Of a stretch of DNA of 64,000 nt, positions 26,806 through 36,053 are shown in pieces. Within the stretch, counting starts at the first letter, position 1. Each line of letters starts with the position of its first letter. Position numbers and translations under genes: made by a program. The stretch covers positions 124,001 through 188,000 of the forward strand of contig NZ_NNRL01000168.1 in NCBI RefSeq assembly GCF_002252505.1, read 5' to 3'. The notes under the pieces are model-generated. The model did not search any database and had not been told where the DNA came from. It worked only from the letters and a program-made list of their open reading frames with translations. The DNA is from Brucella grignonensis (GTDB lineage Bacteria > Pseudomonadota > Alphaproteobacteria > Rhizobiales > Rhizobiaceae).

Positions 26806-28549
26806 GGATTTTTGCTCCCAGACGAAGGGCGAGACCAAGGCCTGCGCCGGTAAGAACGATACTGACAAAGGCGAGTGCTGCAATCGTATCCATTGCACCC
26901 GACTGGATCATCGACACCATCAGAGAGCCGATAACTTCGGTTCCAGCGCTCATGAGATAGATGCCGGTTGCGTAGTCGCGTAAGAAGACGATCATGATCA
27001 GCGCCCATGCACCGACAAGTCCTGGACGCACGATAGGAATGACGACATCGCGCCAGGTCTGACCAATGGTTGCGCCGGTAGTACGCGCTGCTTCTTCCAG
27101 TTCCGGGCTTACCTGAATGAGCGTGCCCTGCAACAGACGAAGACCATAAGAAAGACCCACGATCAGATAAGCGATGAACAGGCTTATCAATGTCGTTCGC
27201 AGCGGTACGAGGAACGGGATGAACAGGAAGAGCCAGAAGAATGCAAGACCAATAATCAAGCTTGGCATGGAGCGTGGTAGCAGGACCATATAGTCAAGAA
27301 CGGTATTGGAAACGTCACGATTACGATGACCGGCAAGCCCGACGACCAAATAGAACGCGACCGCTACGGCTCCGCCTACAACCGCCAGAATGACCGTATT
27401 AAGAACACCGCGATAAAGGCTTGGCACTTCAAAAAGAGCGTTGAAATGCTTTGTTGTGAGATGAGCAAACGGATTGACGCCCTGCCCCCATGCATCAACG
27501 AAAGCGCGCAGTATAATACCGCCAATTGGCAAGATAACCGACAGGAAGAGCCAGAAGCCGATAATAGAAAGCGCGATGATCTGCCCTGCTCGACCCAGGC
27601 GCATGACGGTTGTGCGCGAGCCTTTTCCACCGAGCGCCGCATATCGGCGACTATGGCGCAACAGGCGACGCTGATACCACACCAAAGGCAAGGTCAGGAG
27701 CACCAGCAACACAACCACGACGGCCATCAGCTGATAGGTTGGAACACCGAATAGCGTGGTAAGCTTATAGATATAGGTCGTCAAAACATTGATGCCGCTT
27801 GGATCTCCGAGGACCAGAGGTACACCAAACATCTCAAAACCGATCAGCAGGTTAAGTGCTGTTGCGAAGATCAGTGCAGGCAGGACCATCGGAACCGTAA
27901 CATCCCAGCATACACGCCAGATGGGAGCGCCAGTGATACGCGCCGCTTCTTCCAGATCGGAAGGCAGGTTGCGCATTGCGGCCGATACATAAAGATAGAC
28001 ATGCGGAACATGCGCAAGACCGGTAACCAGAACAATGCCGCTCAGCGAGTAGATATTCCATGGTACGAAGCCGAAGATGTCGCGTACAAAGATCGACACA
28101 AATCCGGATGGCCCGATAGCAACCGTATATCCAAACGCAAGAACCAGTGCTGAAATGAACATCGGAACCAGTACAATGACTTCCAGCGCCTTGCGAAACC
28201 GGACATCAGTACGGGTAAGCAGGAAGGAGAGCGCTGCGCCAAGAGGAACTGCGATCAGCACCATGCCGACAGCCATGATGACCGTGTTCCACAATGCATC
28301 ATAAAACATTGGATCAACGAGGATGTATTCATAGGCGCTCAGCCCCAATTGCGCGTTCGCACTAAAAAACGGGGCATCAAGAAAGCTTTGATAAATGATC
28401 AGGCAAATAGGTGTGAGTACGCAGAGTGTCAGCAACCCGATCACAAGACGTCTCAACAGGAGCGCTTCGCCCGGTGCGCGAGGTGTCCTCAGGCGTACTT
28501 GGCGGGGCACTTCGTGGGTCAGTTTTTGGGTATAAGTATCCGCCGGCAT
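26798..28549 (-). CDS. Fbp/Afu-type ABC transporter permease, fused two-domain
   Basis: The 583-residue protein contains two BPD_transp_1 domains of about six membrane segments each (about residues 30-290 and 320-575). Each has an EAA loop: LEEAARITGAPIWRVCWDV and LEEAARTTGATIGQTW. This fused form is typical of FbpB/AfuB importers. The start is ATG with GGAGG nine bases upstream. It is separated by 166 bases and a small hairpin from the binding-protein gene. Confidence 0.91.
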   Translation of the reverse strand: MPADTYTQKLTHEVPRQVRLRTPRAPGEALLLRRLVIGLLTLCVLTPICLIIYQSFLDAPFFSANAQLGLSAYEYILVDPMFYDALWNTVIMAVGMVLIAVPLGAALSFLLTRTDVRFRKALEVIVLVPMFISALVLAFGYTVAIGPSGFVSIFVRDIFGFVPWNIYSLSGIVLVTGLAHVPHVYLYVSAAMRNLPSDLEEAARITGAPIWRVCWDVTVPMVLPALIFATALNLLIGFEMFGVPLVLGDPSGINVLTTYIYKLTTLFGVPTYQLMAVVVVLLVLLTLPLVWYQRRLLRHSRRYAALGGKGSRTTVMRLGRAGQIIALSIIGFWLFLSVILPIGGIILRAFVDAWGQGVNPFAHLTTKHFNALFEVPSLYRGVLNTVILAVVGGAVAVAFYLVVGLAGHRNRDVSNTVLDYMVLLPRSMPSLIIGLAFFWLFLFIPFLVPLRTTLISLFIAYLIVGLSYGLRLLQGTLIQVSPELEEAARTTGATIGQTWRDVVIPIVRPGLVGAWALIMIVFLRDYATGIYLMSAGTEVIGSLMVSMIQSGAMDTIAALAFVSIVLTGAGLGLALRLGAKIHD

Positions 28550-28688
28550 GGATTGTAACCTCCGGGAAACAAGCGATTTACAAGAATGGAACGACCTGAG
28601 GGCTATATCTCTCCGAGAACGGGCCAGGCATCACTATCTTCACAGGGGAAAAGACTTTGATGCACTGGCCCCATACCGGGAGGAGCCG

Positions 28689-28709
28689 TCTAAGCCAACA
28701 GGGCTTAGA
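28689..28709. terminator. Hairpin between binding-protein and permease genes
   Basis: TCTAAGCC (28689-28696) pairs exactly with GGCTTAGA (28702-28709) around a five-base loop, seven bases past the binding-protein stop on the minus strand. There is no T tract, so it may be a 3' end stabiliser or attenuator that keeps the binding protein in excess over the permease. Confidence 0.55.
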
Positions 28710-28715
28710 TAATTA

Positions 28716-29780
28716 TCAACCCTTCAGCGCTGCACGCCATTCATTGAGGAATTTCAGTCGCTTCATGGGATCCATGAACTGAAGAAGAGTTTCATCAAGT
28801 GCAATTGGCTTGAGGTTGCCACCGACCAGCTCATTGAGCGTGTCGATATTATAACCTTCTGTTGCATCCTTACGCAGTGCAGGCATTCCCTTGGAAGCAA
28901 GGGCTGTTTGACCTTCCTGAGAAAGCAGAAAATCAATAAACAGCTTTCCAGCGTTCGGATGCGGTGCATCTTTCAGCACACCCGTAACTCGTGAGAAGGC
29001 AGGCGTATAATCCTTGCCGAAGGCAACACCAAGATTTGGTGCACTCTTCACCCAATCCAGAGCGTATGAACCGATCAGATTGTAAGCAAGAACATTCTCC
29101 CCCGAAACCACAGTTTCACGCATTGAGCCGGTCGATGAGTAAGATTTTCCCTTGGCGGCGCCGAGTGCTTTGGTCAGATCCCAAAAATTTTTGGTATTAT
29201 CCAGATCGTTGGTCTGAATAAGGAAGCCGACACCTGACTTCTCGGGATCAAACGTCGCGATACGACCGCTGTAATCGCCGCTGGAAATGAAATTGATCAG
29301 ATCTTCACGTGTTTGTGGAACCTTGTCCTCGGGCAGAACTGTTTTATTATAGATCATGCCGATGGGCTCGATCGATGTCGCATAAACGATATCTTTATAG
29401 ACGGCCCAGCTCGGCAGTGACGAACTCTCAGCTGATTTATACGTTTCCAGATATCCATCGACTGCGAGTTTCACGCCCTGATCCATCGCCGAAGTCCAGA
29501 ACACGTCGCCACCCACTTGCTTCGCGGCGGCTTCCGAAATCACACGATTATAAACGCCGTTTGTACCAATATCGTTGTAATCGACGCGGATACCAGGATA
29601 CTTTTTTGCAAATGCATCAAGCGCTGCCTGTGCCTGTGCCTGATCGGTCGCCGAATAAATAGTGACTGAACCCTCTTTACGAGCCGCTTCTACAAGATCC
29701 TCGCTTGCCGCCAGCGCTGGCATGGCTATAGCCAAAGTTGCAGCGCTTGAAATCAGGGCATAAGAAAAAGAATGCTTCAC
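28716..29780 (-). CDS. Fbp/Afu-type periplasmic substrate-binding protein
   Basis: The protein of about 354 residues has a Sec signal peptide (AIAMPALA, cleavage near residue 24) and a binding-protein fold beginning GSVTIYSATDQAQAQAALDAF. I chose a GTG start at 29780 because GGGAGGAC lies seven bases upstream and the signal peptide then begins properly; the open frame runs 27 codons further without one. It is a clear paralogue of the binding protein encoded at 32138-33238 (compare GGDVFWTSAMDQGVKLAVDG with FGDLLMSSSVDQMVKLANDG). Ligand: iron, phosphonate or sugar phosphate cannot be told apart here. Confidence 0.88.
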   Translation of the reverse strand: MKHSFSYALISSAATLAIAMPALAASEDLVEAARKEGSVTIYSATDQAQAQAALDAFAKKYPGIRVDYNDIGTNGVYNRVISEAAAKQVGGDVFWTSAMDQGVKLAVDGYLETYKSAESSSLPSWAVYKDIVYATSIEPIGMIYNKTVLPEDKVPQTREDLINFISSGDYSGRIATFDPEKSGVGFLIQTNDLDNTKNFWDLTKALGAAKGKSYSSTGSMRETVVSGENVLAYNLIGSYALDWVKSAPNLGVAFGKDYTPAFSRVTGVLKDAPHPNAGKLFIDFLLSQEGQTALASKGMPALRKDATEGYNIDTLNELVGGNLKPIALDETLLQFMDPMKRLKFLNEWRAALKG

Positions 29781-30088
29781 TTCCGTAGTCCTCCCAAATT
29801 GATTTCTAATCTCAAGGAAGGACACGCTACGCGACTTGTTAAGTTTTAGACTTAAATACAAGCACTTTGCATTTCGATTTTACTGGACAAAGCAATAGTA
29901 TTTCCGCTTCATATGAAGCAGACTAAAGTTTTCAGAAAATCGATATCCTCCCAAGGATATAGGAAAACTCTTCGCTCCCACGAAAAATTCGCCATAATAC
30001 ATAGATTGATTGCCTAAACTGTCAGCAACCTGTCAAAACCAGACAGGATTTTGTTGCGAGTGATAATTTTTCGTGCAATTTATAAATT
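29781..30088. other. Divergent promoter region, binding protein / response regulator
   Basis: This 308-base AT-rich region separates the transport operon from the divergent sensor operon and should hold promoters for both. I see no ORF and no strong palindrome. Binding sites for the response regulator encoded at 30089 are expected here. Confidence 0.45.
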
Positions 30089-30763
30089 ATGCGCATCCTA
30101 TTGGTCGAAGACACGCGGGATGTCGGGGAGGCAATCAATCAACGGTTGGAGCGAGTGGGACACTCGGTTGATTGGGAGACAGACGGGTTAGCCGCGGCTG
30201 AAATTCTCGACTTTACCGATTATGATCTAATCATTCTTGACGTCATGCTGCCCGGGCTTGGCGGCTTTGACATATTGCGTCGTGTACGGGCCGCGAAAAA
30301 AGTCGTCCCGGTTCTGGTGCTAACAGCGCGCTCAGAGATCGAGGATCGGGTAAGCGCTCTCGATCTTGGCGCAGACGACTATCTGGTCAAGCCCTTTGAT
30401 TTTCGTGAACTGGAAGCACGCGTGCGTGTTTTGCTGCGGCGCAACAGTGGTGAAACGACCAATATCATTGCTTGTGGCAATTTACAGCTCGATAGACAAA
30501 GCCGCAACGTGCGCATAGGCAATCGCGAGGTTCAGCTGAAACGACGCGAAATTGCCATTCTGGAGGTTTTCGCTACCCGCCCGGGCCGACTGTTCAGCAA
30601 AGATGAACTGATGGATACTCTGTTCGGTTTTGACGAGGGCGTCAATCACAATGCGGTCGAGCTTTACATCTCCAGAATACGCAAGAAAATTGAAGGCTCG
30701 GGCGTATCGATTATCACTCAGCGCGGTATTGGCTATCAACTGGTGATCGATGAGAACGCGTGA
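30089..30763 (+). CDS. Response regulator, TctD-like (OmpR family)
   Basis: The 224-residue protein has a receiver domain with ED near residue 7, phospho-acceptor Asp51 in LIILDVMLPG, and LVKPFDF. A winged-helix output domain follows (about 125-220, with HNAVELYISRIRKKI). It overlaps the kinase gene by 14 bases. Its likely target is the divergent Fbp/Afu-type transport operon, since the next two genes encode a matching kinase and a binding protein related to that transporter. Confidence 0.93.
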   Translation: MRILLVEDTRDVGEAINQRLERVGHSVDWETDGLAAAEILDFTDYDLIILDVMLPGLGGFDILRRVRAAKKVVPVLVLTARSEIEDRVSALDLGADDYLVKPFDFRELEARVRVLLRRNSGETTNIIACGNLQLDRQSRNVRIGNREVQLKRREIAILEVFATRPGRLFSKDELMDTLFGFDEGVNHNAVELYISRIRKKIEGSGVSIITQRGIGYQLVIDENA

Positions 30764-32141
30764 ACCATCGCTCTTTTCGCGCCTTGTAATTCGTGTCGGC
30801 ATGGTTCTGCTCATCGGAGCGAGCATCCTGATCACAGCAGCATGGTATTATGGTCAGACCGCCGCGAATAAAACCTATGATCAGCTGTTGCGAGGAGCCG
30901 CCCTTCAGATCGCCGACGGCATTACCCAGACGGATGGCAAGTTGATCGTCAACCTGCCGCCTTCTGCTTTTGAACTTCTTGGCTTTGCCGAAAGAGATCG
31001 CATTTTCTATCGCATCGTTGGTCCCGATGGGATGGTCGTCAGCGGTTATCCTGATCTCAATATCGACGACGACCTTATTGCTGCACGTCGCGATCCGAAA
31101 CTGGAAACCCAAAGATATCGCGGTGCGGAAGTTCGCATTATTACCGTCTCTCGCGCACTTGCCGATCAAGCACAAAGTGGGTGGGTCTATGTTGTTCTGG
31201 CCCAAACCACCGAGGCGCGGCGGACGCTTGCTGGCGAGGTGACGCAAGGTGCCATGCTCATTGTTGGCATCATGATTTTACTTGGGCTTGGCGGGACATT
31301 TCTGGCTGTGCGCTATGCACTTAAACCTGTAACAAGCCTCGCCCATGCGCTGCGACTGCGTAATCCGGAAGATTTGACCCCAATGCAGACACCTGCGCCG
31401 CAAGAATTGCTGCCATTTGTGGGCGCGATCAATCATTTCATGACACGATTGGACCAACGGGTTGTGCGCCTTCAGCAATTCATTGCCGATGCCGCACACC
31501 AGATACGCACACCCTTGACTGCTCTTTCCGCTCAAGTCGATATGCTCGACGAAGATCGGATGAGCCAGGCGGACCGGGAACGTACTCAACGTATTAAAAC
31601 GCGTACGGGCGAACTGGCACAATTAACCAATCAATTGCTCAGCCACGCCATGGTCATTCACCGTTCGGGCATCATCAAGCTTGAGAAAGTCAATCTCGTT
31701 GAAGTGGCCCGCATGGCGTTCAATCACACAATTCCCCTGACGATTGATCCGGACATGGTCATTTCTTTTGAGGCGGGGCGGCCCAGTTTGATTGTCAACG
31801 GCGACGCGGTGAGCTTGCGGGAAGCTATTGCCAACATCATCAGCAATGCGCTGCGCCATGGAGCAATCTCACGTCTTGATGTGCGCGTCATGCAATTTGA
31901 GCAGCGTATTTGTGTTGAAGTCGAAGACGACGGGCCCGGCATTCCGCCTGAGAAATGGGATCAGATGTCGCGCCGTTTTAATGCCGCTTCTTCCAAAGCC
32001 GCCGCCGCATCAGGCCTTGGTTTCGCCATAGCCGCAGAAGTTGCGCTCGCACATGATGGTTTGATCCGCTTCCGGGAAAAAGGGGCAACAGGCTTTACTG
32101 TGATACTCGATTTGCCATGCGCATCGGAGAATGCATCTTGA
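30750..32141 (+). CDS. Sensor histidine kinase, TctE-like (2CSK_N domain)
   Basis: The 463-residue kinase has membrane segments at about 12-34 and 167-188 enclosing a periplasmic 2CSK_N-type domain (about 35-165). A HAMP-like linker, HisKA with His250 in AAHQIRTPLTALS, and a HATPase domain (IISNALRHG, DDGPGIP, SGLGFAIA) follow. TctE-type kinases respond to carboxylates or related small molecules. The overlap with a downstream periplasmic binding protein gene suggests that ligand-loaded binding protein contacts the sensor domain. Confidence 0.92.
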   Translation: MRTREPSLFSRLVIRVGMVLLIGASILITAAWYYGQTAANKTYDQLLRGAALQIADGITQTDGKLIVNLPPSAFELLGFAERDRIFYRIVGPDGMVVSGYPDLNIDDDLIAARRDPKLETQRYRGAEVRIITVSRALADQAQSGWVYVVLAQTTEARRTLAGEVTQGAMLIVGIMILLGLGGTFLAVRYALKPVTSLAHALRLRNPEDLTPMQTPAPQELLPFVGAINHFMTRLDQRVVRLQQFIADAAHQIRTPLTALSAQVDMLDEDRMSQADRERTQRIKTRTGELAQLTNQLLSHAMVIHRSGIIKLEKVNLVEVARMAFNHTIPLTIDPDMVISFEAGRPSLIVNGDAVSLREAIANIISNALRHGAISRLDVRVMQFEQRICVEVEDDGPGIPPEKWDQMSRRFNAASSKAAAASGLGFAIAAEVALAHDGLIRFREKGATGFTVILDLPCASENAS

Positions 32142-33238
32142 AAATCTATCTTCTAGCCGCTTTTTTCACAATCATAACAATGGGTATGGCACACGCTCAA
32201 TCAGATGAAGGTACAACGACACACTTCCCTGCATTGAGCGAAGAGACCGGTCGGCTTGTGATCAAAGGAGCTGCGGATACCTCGGCCTTAAAACCCTTGG
32301 TGCGGGATTTTCAGGAAGTTGAGCCACATATCGCTGTCGATTACACTGATTTTGTCACAAATGACCTCTACCGTGAGGCTGATATAGCTTGCCGCGAAGG
32401 CAAGAATTTCGGCGATCTTCTGATGTCATCTTCTGTGGATCAGATGGTGAAACTGGCCAATGACGGATGTGCTGTACCGCATGTCTCTGCTCAAACGCGG
32501 GCAATAGAGAACCATGCCAATAACTGGCGCGACGAGGTCTATGGCTTCACCTTTGAACCATCTGTCATTGTATATCACAGTGATTATGTCTTGCCGCAGG
32601 ATGTTCCTCATACGCGTGGTGAACTCGCCGATCTTCTGCGGCGCAAACAGGAATACTTTAGAAGACATGTCGCTACCTATGACTTGCGCCAATCCGGGGT
32701 TGGCTATCTTCTTGCCTTCCTTGACGCTGAACAAAACTCTACCGCTTATGGACGGTTGTTGGAGAGTATGAGCCGTGTCGATACTCAGCTTCGCTGTTGC
32801 AACAACTCGATCCTGGCCGACATTGAAGATCAAAAAATATATATAGGATACAATATCATAGGATCTTACGCCTATGCAGCGAGCCTGCGCAACCCAAAGC
32901 TGAAAATCGTGCTGCCCCGCGATTACACACTTGTTTTGAGCCGCGCTACACTAATTCCTCAAAAAGCAAAACATCCCGATCTCGCAGCGCGTTTTATCGA
33001 CTATCTTCTGTCTGAACGCGGGCGGCGCGTTGCAAGAGAAAAGGCATTCTTCTTCTCGCGAGATGGAACTCTTCCGGCAGGGGTTGATGGCCCACCATCG
33101 CTTATTGAAAGCGGTGTCGGCCGCCCTGTTCGTATTGGCCCAGCCCTGCTTGCTACACAGGATGAAGCCCAACGCAAACGATTCATTGACGACTGGACTG
33201 ATGTAATGGCTTCAAAAGACAATCATACAGCCAAGTGA
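32138..33238 (+). CDS. Periplasmic binding protein associated with the two-component system
   Basis: The protein of about 366 residues has a clean signal peptide (KIYLLAAFFTIITMGMAHA) and a binding-protein fold homologous to the transporter protein encoded at 28716. I chose a TTG start at 32138, which overlaps the kinase stop by four bases and has GGAG eight bases upstream; an ATG at 32117 in the same frame overlaps by 25 bases. No permease or ATPase follows, so it is probably a sensory accessory that presents ligand to the kinase, like PgtC in phosphoglycerate sensing. Mature residues include a CC pair (QLRCCNN) absent from the transport paralogue. Confidence 0.8.
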   Translation: MKIYLLAAFFTIITMGMAHAQSDEGTTTHFPALSEETGRLVIKGAADTSALKPLVRDFQEVEPHIAVDYTDFVTNDLYREADIACREGKNFGDLLMSSSVDQMVKLANDGCAVPHVSAQTRAIENHANNWRDEVYGFTFEPSVIVYHSDYVLPQDVPHTRGELADLLRRKQEYFRRHVATYDLRQSGVGYLLAFLDAEQNSTAYGRLLESMSRVDTQLRCCNNSILADIEDQKIYIGYNIIGSYAYAASLRNPKLKIVLPRDYTLVLSRATLIPQKAKHPDLAARFIDYLLSERGRRVAREKAFFFSRDGTLPAGVDGPPSLIESGVGRPVRIGPALLATQDEAQRKRFIDDWTDVMASKDNHTAK

Positions 33239-33381
33239 TCACCATACAAATTTGAATTGCGTTTGCGTCTTTGTGGGTAAACTATCTGATGTTACCGAGA
33301 GCAACTCATTTGCTTTATTCTTGCAGTGAAAAATAACCTCAGCCGGATTGTTGTGCTTACAGTTTCAGCAAAAGAGAATGA

Positions 33382-34323
33382 TCAAACCGAGATCGTGTCC
33401 TCTAATGGCATGAAGGCTTCTGCCAAATAGTCGAGCAGAATTCGCAAAATCGGCCTGACGCTCCGCGATGACGGATATTCCGCATAAACTGGACAAAGCA
33501 TCGGTTGTAAATCCGGTAGGAGGCGCAATAACTGTCCGGAATAAATATCATCGACAACAAACCGATGCGGAAGCAACCCTATCCCCAGACCATGACGTGC
33601 TGCGGTATGGATAGTCATCAGGCAATCGGTCACCATACGTGGGGTGTGCTGAAAGCGCCTCGTTTTATTCTTCGCGTCCAAGAACACCCATTCATTCCGT
33701 AAATGCATCGCAGCTCCACTTCGGTCCATAATGGGGAAACCAAATGCCAGGCTTGGATAAGCCTTAAGTTCCTGCATATTCTTTGGAATTTTACCTCGCT
33801 CGAAAAGTGTCGGGCTGGCAACAAGACATTGAGAATGACTTCCTAGATAACGCCTCGAAAGGGTTGCATTGTCGTGTGGCTCCAGGCTTTCACGAATGGC
33901 AAGATCATAAGCTTCACCAACCAGATCGACGTGCCGATTTAAACACTTCAGATGGATTTCAATTTTTGGGTGCCGTAACATGAACACCGCAATCAATTCA
34001 CTCAATTGATAGTTAAGCAACCCAACCGGACAGACCATGCGGATTATTCCGTGAGGCTCTTCGCGAATTTGCTCGATAAACTCCTGCGCAGCGTCCGCGT
34101 CTTCCAGCACGATCAAGCAACGACGATAATATTCGGCGCCAACTTCCGTTACAGAAAACTGACGACTTGTTCGATAAATCAATGTTGTGCCAAGGCGCTC
34201 TTCCAAAAGAGAAATTCTACGGCTCAGAGTGGATTTCTGCACACCCACTCTCCGCGCAGCCGCAGCAAAGCCGCCGCTGGATACAACTTGAACATAATAG
34301 AAGAGATCGTTCAAATCCTGCAT
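33382..34323 (-). CDS. LysR family regulator, divergent from isochorismatase gene
   Basis: The protein of 313 residues has the LysR helix-turn-helix at its N-terminus (MQDLNDLFYYVQVVSSGGFA, then KSTLSRRISLLEERLG) and a LysR_substrate domain (about 90-295). I chose the ATG at 34323; a TTG at 34359 is in frame but less typical. It is closely related to the LysR encoded at 47400-48347, which is also divergent from an isochorismatase-fold gene. An ATCTAA-N4-TTAGAT palindrome lies in the divergent promoter region. Confidence 0.88.
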   Translation of the reverse strand: MQDLNDLFYYVQVVSSGGFAAAARRVGVQKSTLSRRISLLEERLGTTLIYRTSRQFSVTEVGAEYYRRCLIVLEDADAAQEFIEQIREEPHGIIRMVCPVGLLNYQLSELIAVFMLRHPKIEIHLKCLNRHVDLVGEAYDLAIRESLEPHDNATLSRRYLGSHSQCLVASPTLFERGKIPKNMQELKAYPSLAFGFPIMDRSGAAMHLRNEWVFLDAKNKTRRFQHTPRMVTDCLMTIHTAARHGLGIGLLPHRFVVDDIYSGQLLRLLPDLQPMLCPVYAEYPSSRSVRPILRILLDYLAEAFMPLEDTISV

Positions 34324-34388
34324 CGTTGCATTAATAAAACGATATGTTCTAATATTCAATCTTCACCCAACACCATCCTAATGATAGT

Positions 34389-34404
34389 ATCTAAGTCGTT
34401 AGAT
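34389..34404. promoter_or_regulatory. Candidate LysR box
   Basis: ATCTAA-GTCG-TTAGAT is a perfect interrupted palindrome, 66 bases from the LysR start and 129 bases from the isochorismatase-fold gene. It fits the dyad form of LysR binding sites. Confidence 0.45.
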
Positions 34405-34532
34405 CTAATGCGTAATTCTACGTGTTCTATTGACGCTCGGTAGTGCACACGCCTTCAAAACAGCACCTTTTCTCTATTGTATCCGCGTTTTAGCGCGGAG
34501 CGTAAGCAGTGTTGACTTCAAAGGAGGACGCA

Positions 34533-35174
34533 ATGACAAGCGAACCGATACGTGATCCCGTAAAAGATCGACTACTCACTCCTAAGAATTCCGCCTTCAT
34601 TATCATTGACTACCAGCCGGTTCAGGTGAATTCGATCGCCTCAATGGACCGACAACTTCTCATCAACAATATCGTTGGCGCGAGCAAGGCGGCGCGGGTT
34701 TATGATCTCCCGATTGTTCATTCGACCGTGAACGTCAAGACAGGCCTCAACAAGCCGCCTATCCCGCAGGTCCGCAAGGCCTTGGAAGGCATTCCAACCT
34801 ACGACCGTACATCGATCAATTCATGGGAAGATGTCGAGTTTCGCAAGGCGGTCGAACAAACCGGGCGCAAAAAGCTGATCATGACTGCGCTCTGGACTGA
34901 AGCATGTCTGACCTTTCCAGCGATTGATGCCCTTGCCGAAGGCTATGAGGTCTATGTGGTTGCGGATGCGGTCGGTGGCACCTCATTGGCTGCGCATGAT
35001 GCAGCACTTCGACGGATAGAGCAGGCCGGAGGCAAGATGATCAGCGTCCCGCAATTGTTCTGCGAACTGCAGCGAGATTGGCAACGCAAGGAAACTGTTC
35101 CCCAATTCATGAACCTCTTCATCGAGACCGGCGGCACAGCTGGCATTCAGTTTGCCTACGACAAGGCTGAATAG
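34533..35174 (+). CDS. Isochorismatase-fold cysteine hydrolase
   Basis: The 213-residue protein has the cysteine hydrolase core: catalytic Asp26 in FIIIDYQ and nucleophile Cys125 in WTEACLTFPA, with the later LAAHDAALRRI block. The start is the ATG at 34533 behind AAGGAGGA. Such YcaC-like enzymes hydrolyse amides or unknown small metabolites, and true isochorismate activity is unlikely. It is first of a run of three plus-strand genes, of which the next two are damaged. A terminator-like hairpin follows it. Confidence 0.87.
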   Translation: MTSEPIRDPVKDRLLTPKNSAFIIIDYQPVQVNSIASMDRQLLINNIVGASKAARVYDLPIVHSTVNVKTGLNKPPIPQVRKALEGIPTYDRTSINSWEDVEFRKAVEQTGRKKLIMTALWTEACLTFPAIDALAEGYEVYVVADAVGGTSLAAHDAALRRIEQAGGKMISVPQLFCELQRDWQRKETVPQFMNLFIETGGTAGIQFAYDKAE

Positions 35175-35185
35175 TCTATCCTTAA

Positions 35186-35219
35186 GGAGCCGGCCTCTGG
35201 ACCGGCTCCTCCTATTTTT
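35186..35219 (+). terminator. Hairpin terminator after isochorismatase gene
   Basis: GGAGCCGG (35186-35193) pairs with CCGGCTCC (35202-35209) around an 8-base loop. After a few bases it is followed by TATTTTT. Confidence 0.75.
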
Positions 35220-35240
35220 GGCCATTGAAAGGATCAGGAC

Positions 35241-35539
35241 ATGAGCGAACTGTTTCTCGTCGTTAGCCTTAAAGCAAAAATGGGCAAGGAAAACGCGCTA
35301 CGCCACGACCTGAAAGTGGTTACTGAAGAATCCCGCAAAGAGGACGGTAGCATCAGTTATGATCTTTTTGTCGACCAAAACGATCCCGGACGGTTCCTCT
35401 TTTTGTCGAACGCTGGGCTTCCAGGAAACAGCGTGACAAGCACCACAATGAAGGTCCTCATATTCAATTTTTCCAAGAGAATGGCGCAAAGAACGTCGAG
35501 CTCACAGAGTTCGCTTACTTCCTAAACCGGGTCGAGTGA
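35241..35539 (+). pseudogene. Antibiotic biosynthesis monooxygenase (ABM/YgiN-like), frameshifted
   Basis: The frame from 35241 encodes a typical ABM N-terminus (LVVSLKAKMGKENALRHDL, DGSISYDLFVDQNDPGRFLF). At the run of five T at 35400-35404 the coding sense moves to another frame, which continues with ERWASRKQRDKHHNEGPHIQ and ends FLNRVE at a TGA at 35537. Adding one T restores a single protein of about 99 residues, the usual ABM length. As read, the first frame ends at 35525 with a nonsense tail. It is either a recent homopolymer deletion, a sequencing error, or slippage-dependent expression. ABM proteins oxidise quinols or small aromatics without cofactors. Confidence 0.85.
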
Positions 35540-35584
35540 CCAAACATTAAACACTGAACGGACAAACAGGGAAGGTTAGGACCA

Positions 35585-35887
35585 ATGACAATAGCAAATT
35601 TCAACGGACAGCGCCCTATCATCGATCCCGATGACTCCGCCATGCTGCTGATTGACCACCAAAGTGGGCTTTTTCAAACCGTAGCAGATATGCCATTTAC
35701 AGTTCTGCGAAACCACGCGACTGCCCTCGCAAAAATGGCGACGCTGGCGAAGATTCCTGTGGTAACGACAGCATCTGTTCCACAAGGCCCGAACGGCCCG
35801 CTTATTCCGGAAATCCACGAAAATGCACCGCACGCCAAATACGTGGCTCGAAAGGGTGAGATTAATCGGCGCTCATTGGTGGCGTAG
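35585..35887 (+). pseudogene. Isochorismatase-fold hydrolase, truncated at C-terminus
   Basis: The first 93 residues match the N-terminal half of YcaC-type hydrolases: Asp24 in [10 protein letters not shown], then [11 protein letters not shown] and YVARKGEIN. They closely resemble the intact protein encoded at 46626-47252. The homology stops where INAWDN should follow, and the frame ends after RRSLVA at 35887. The nucleophile cysteine and the C-terminal half are missing, so this is a remnant. Sequence related to the intergenic palindromes begins right after the break. Confidence 0.85.
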
Positions 35888-36053
35888 CACTATGGAACAC
35901 CGATCTGATTGAACCAGGATCAGAAATCAGTCTGGGCATTTTTACTCTATCCAGCTGAGCAATCTAGGATATCTTAATTCACAGACGCCGCCTGAGCGCG
36001 GCGTCACCTATATTTGTGAACTAGTACCAGAGATCACGCGAACGGCAGGTAAA

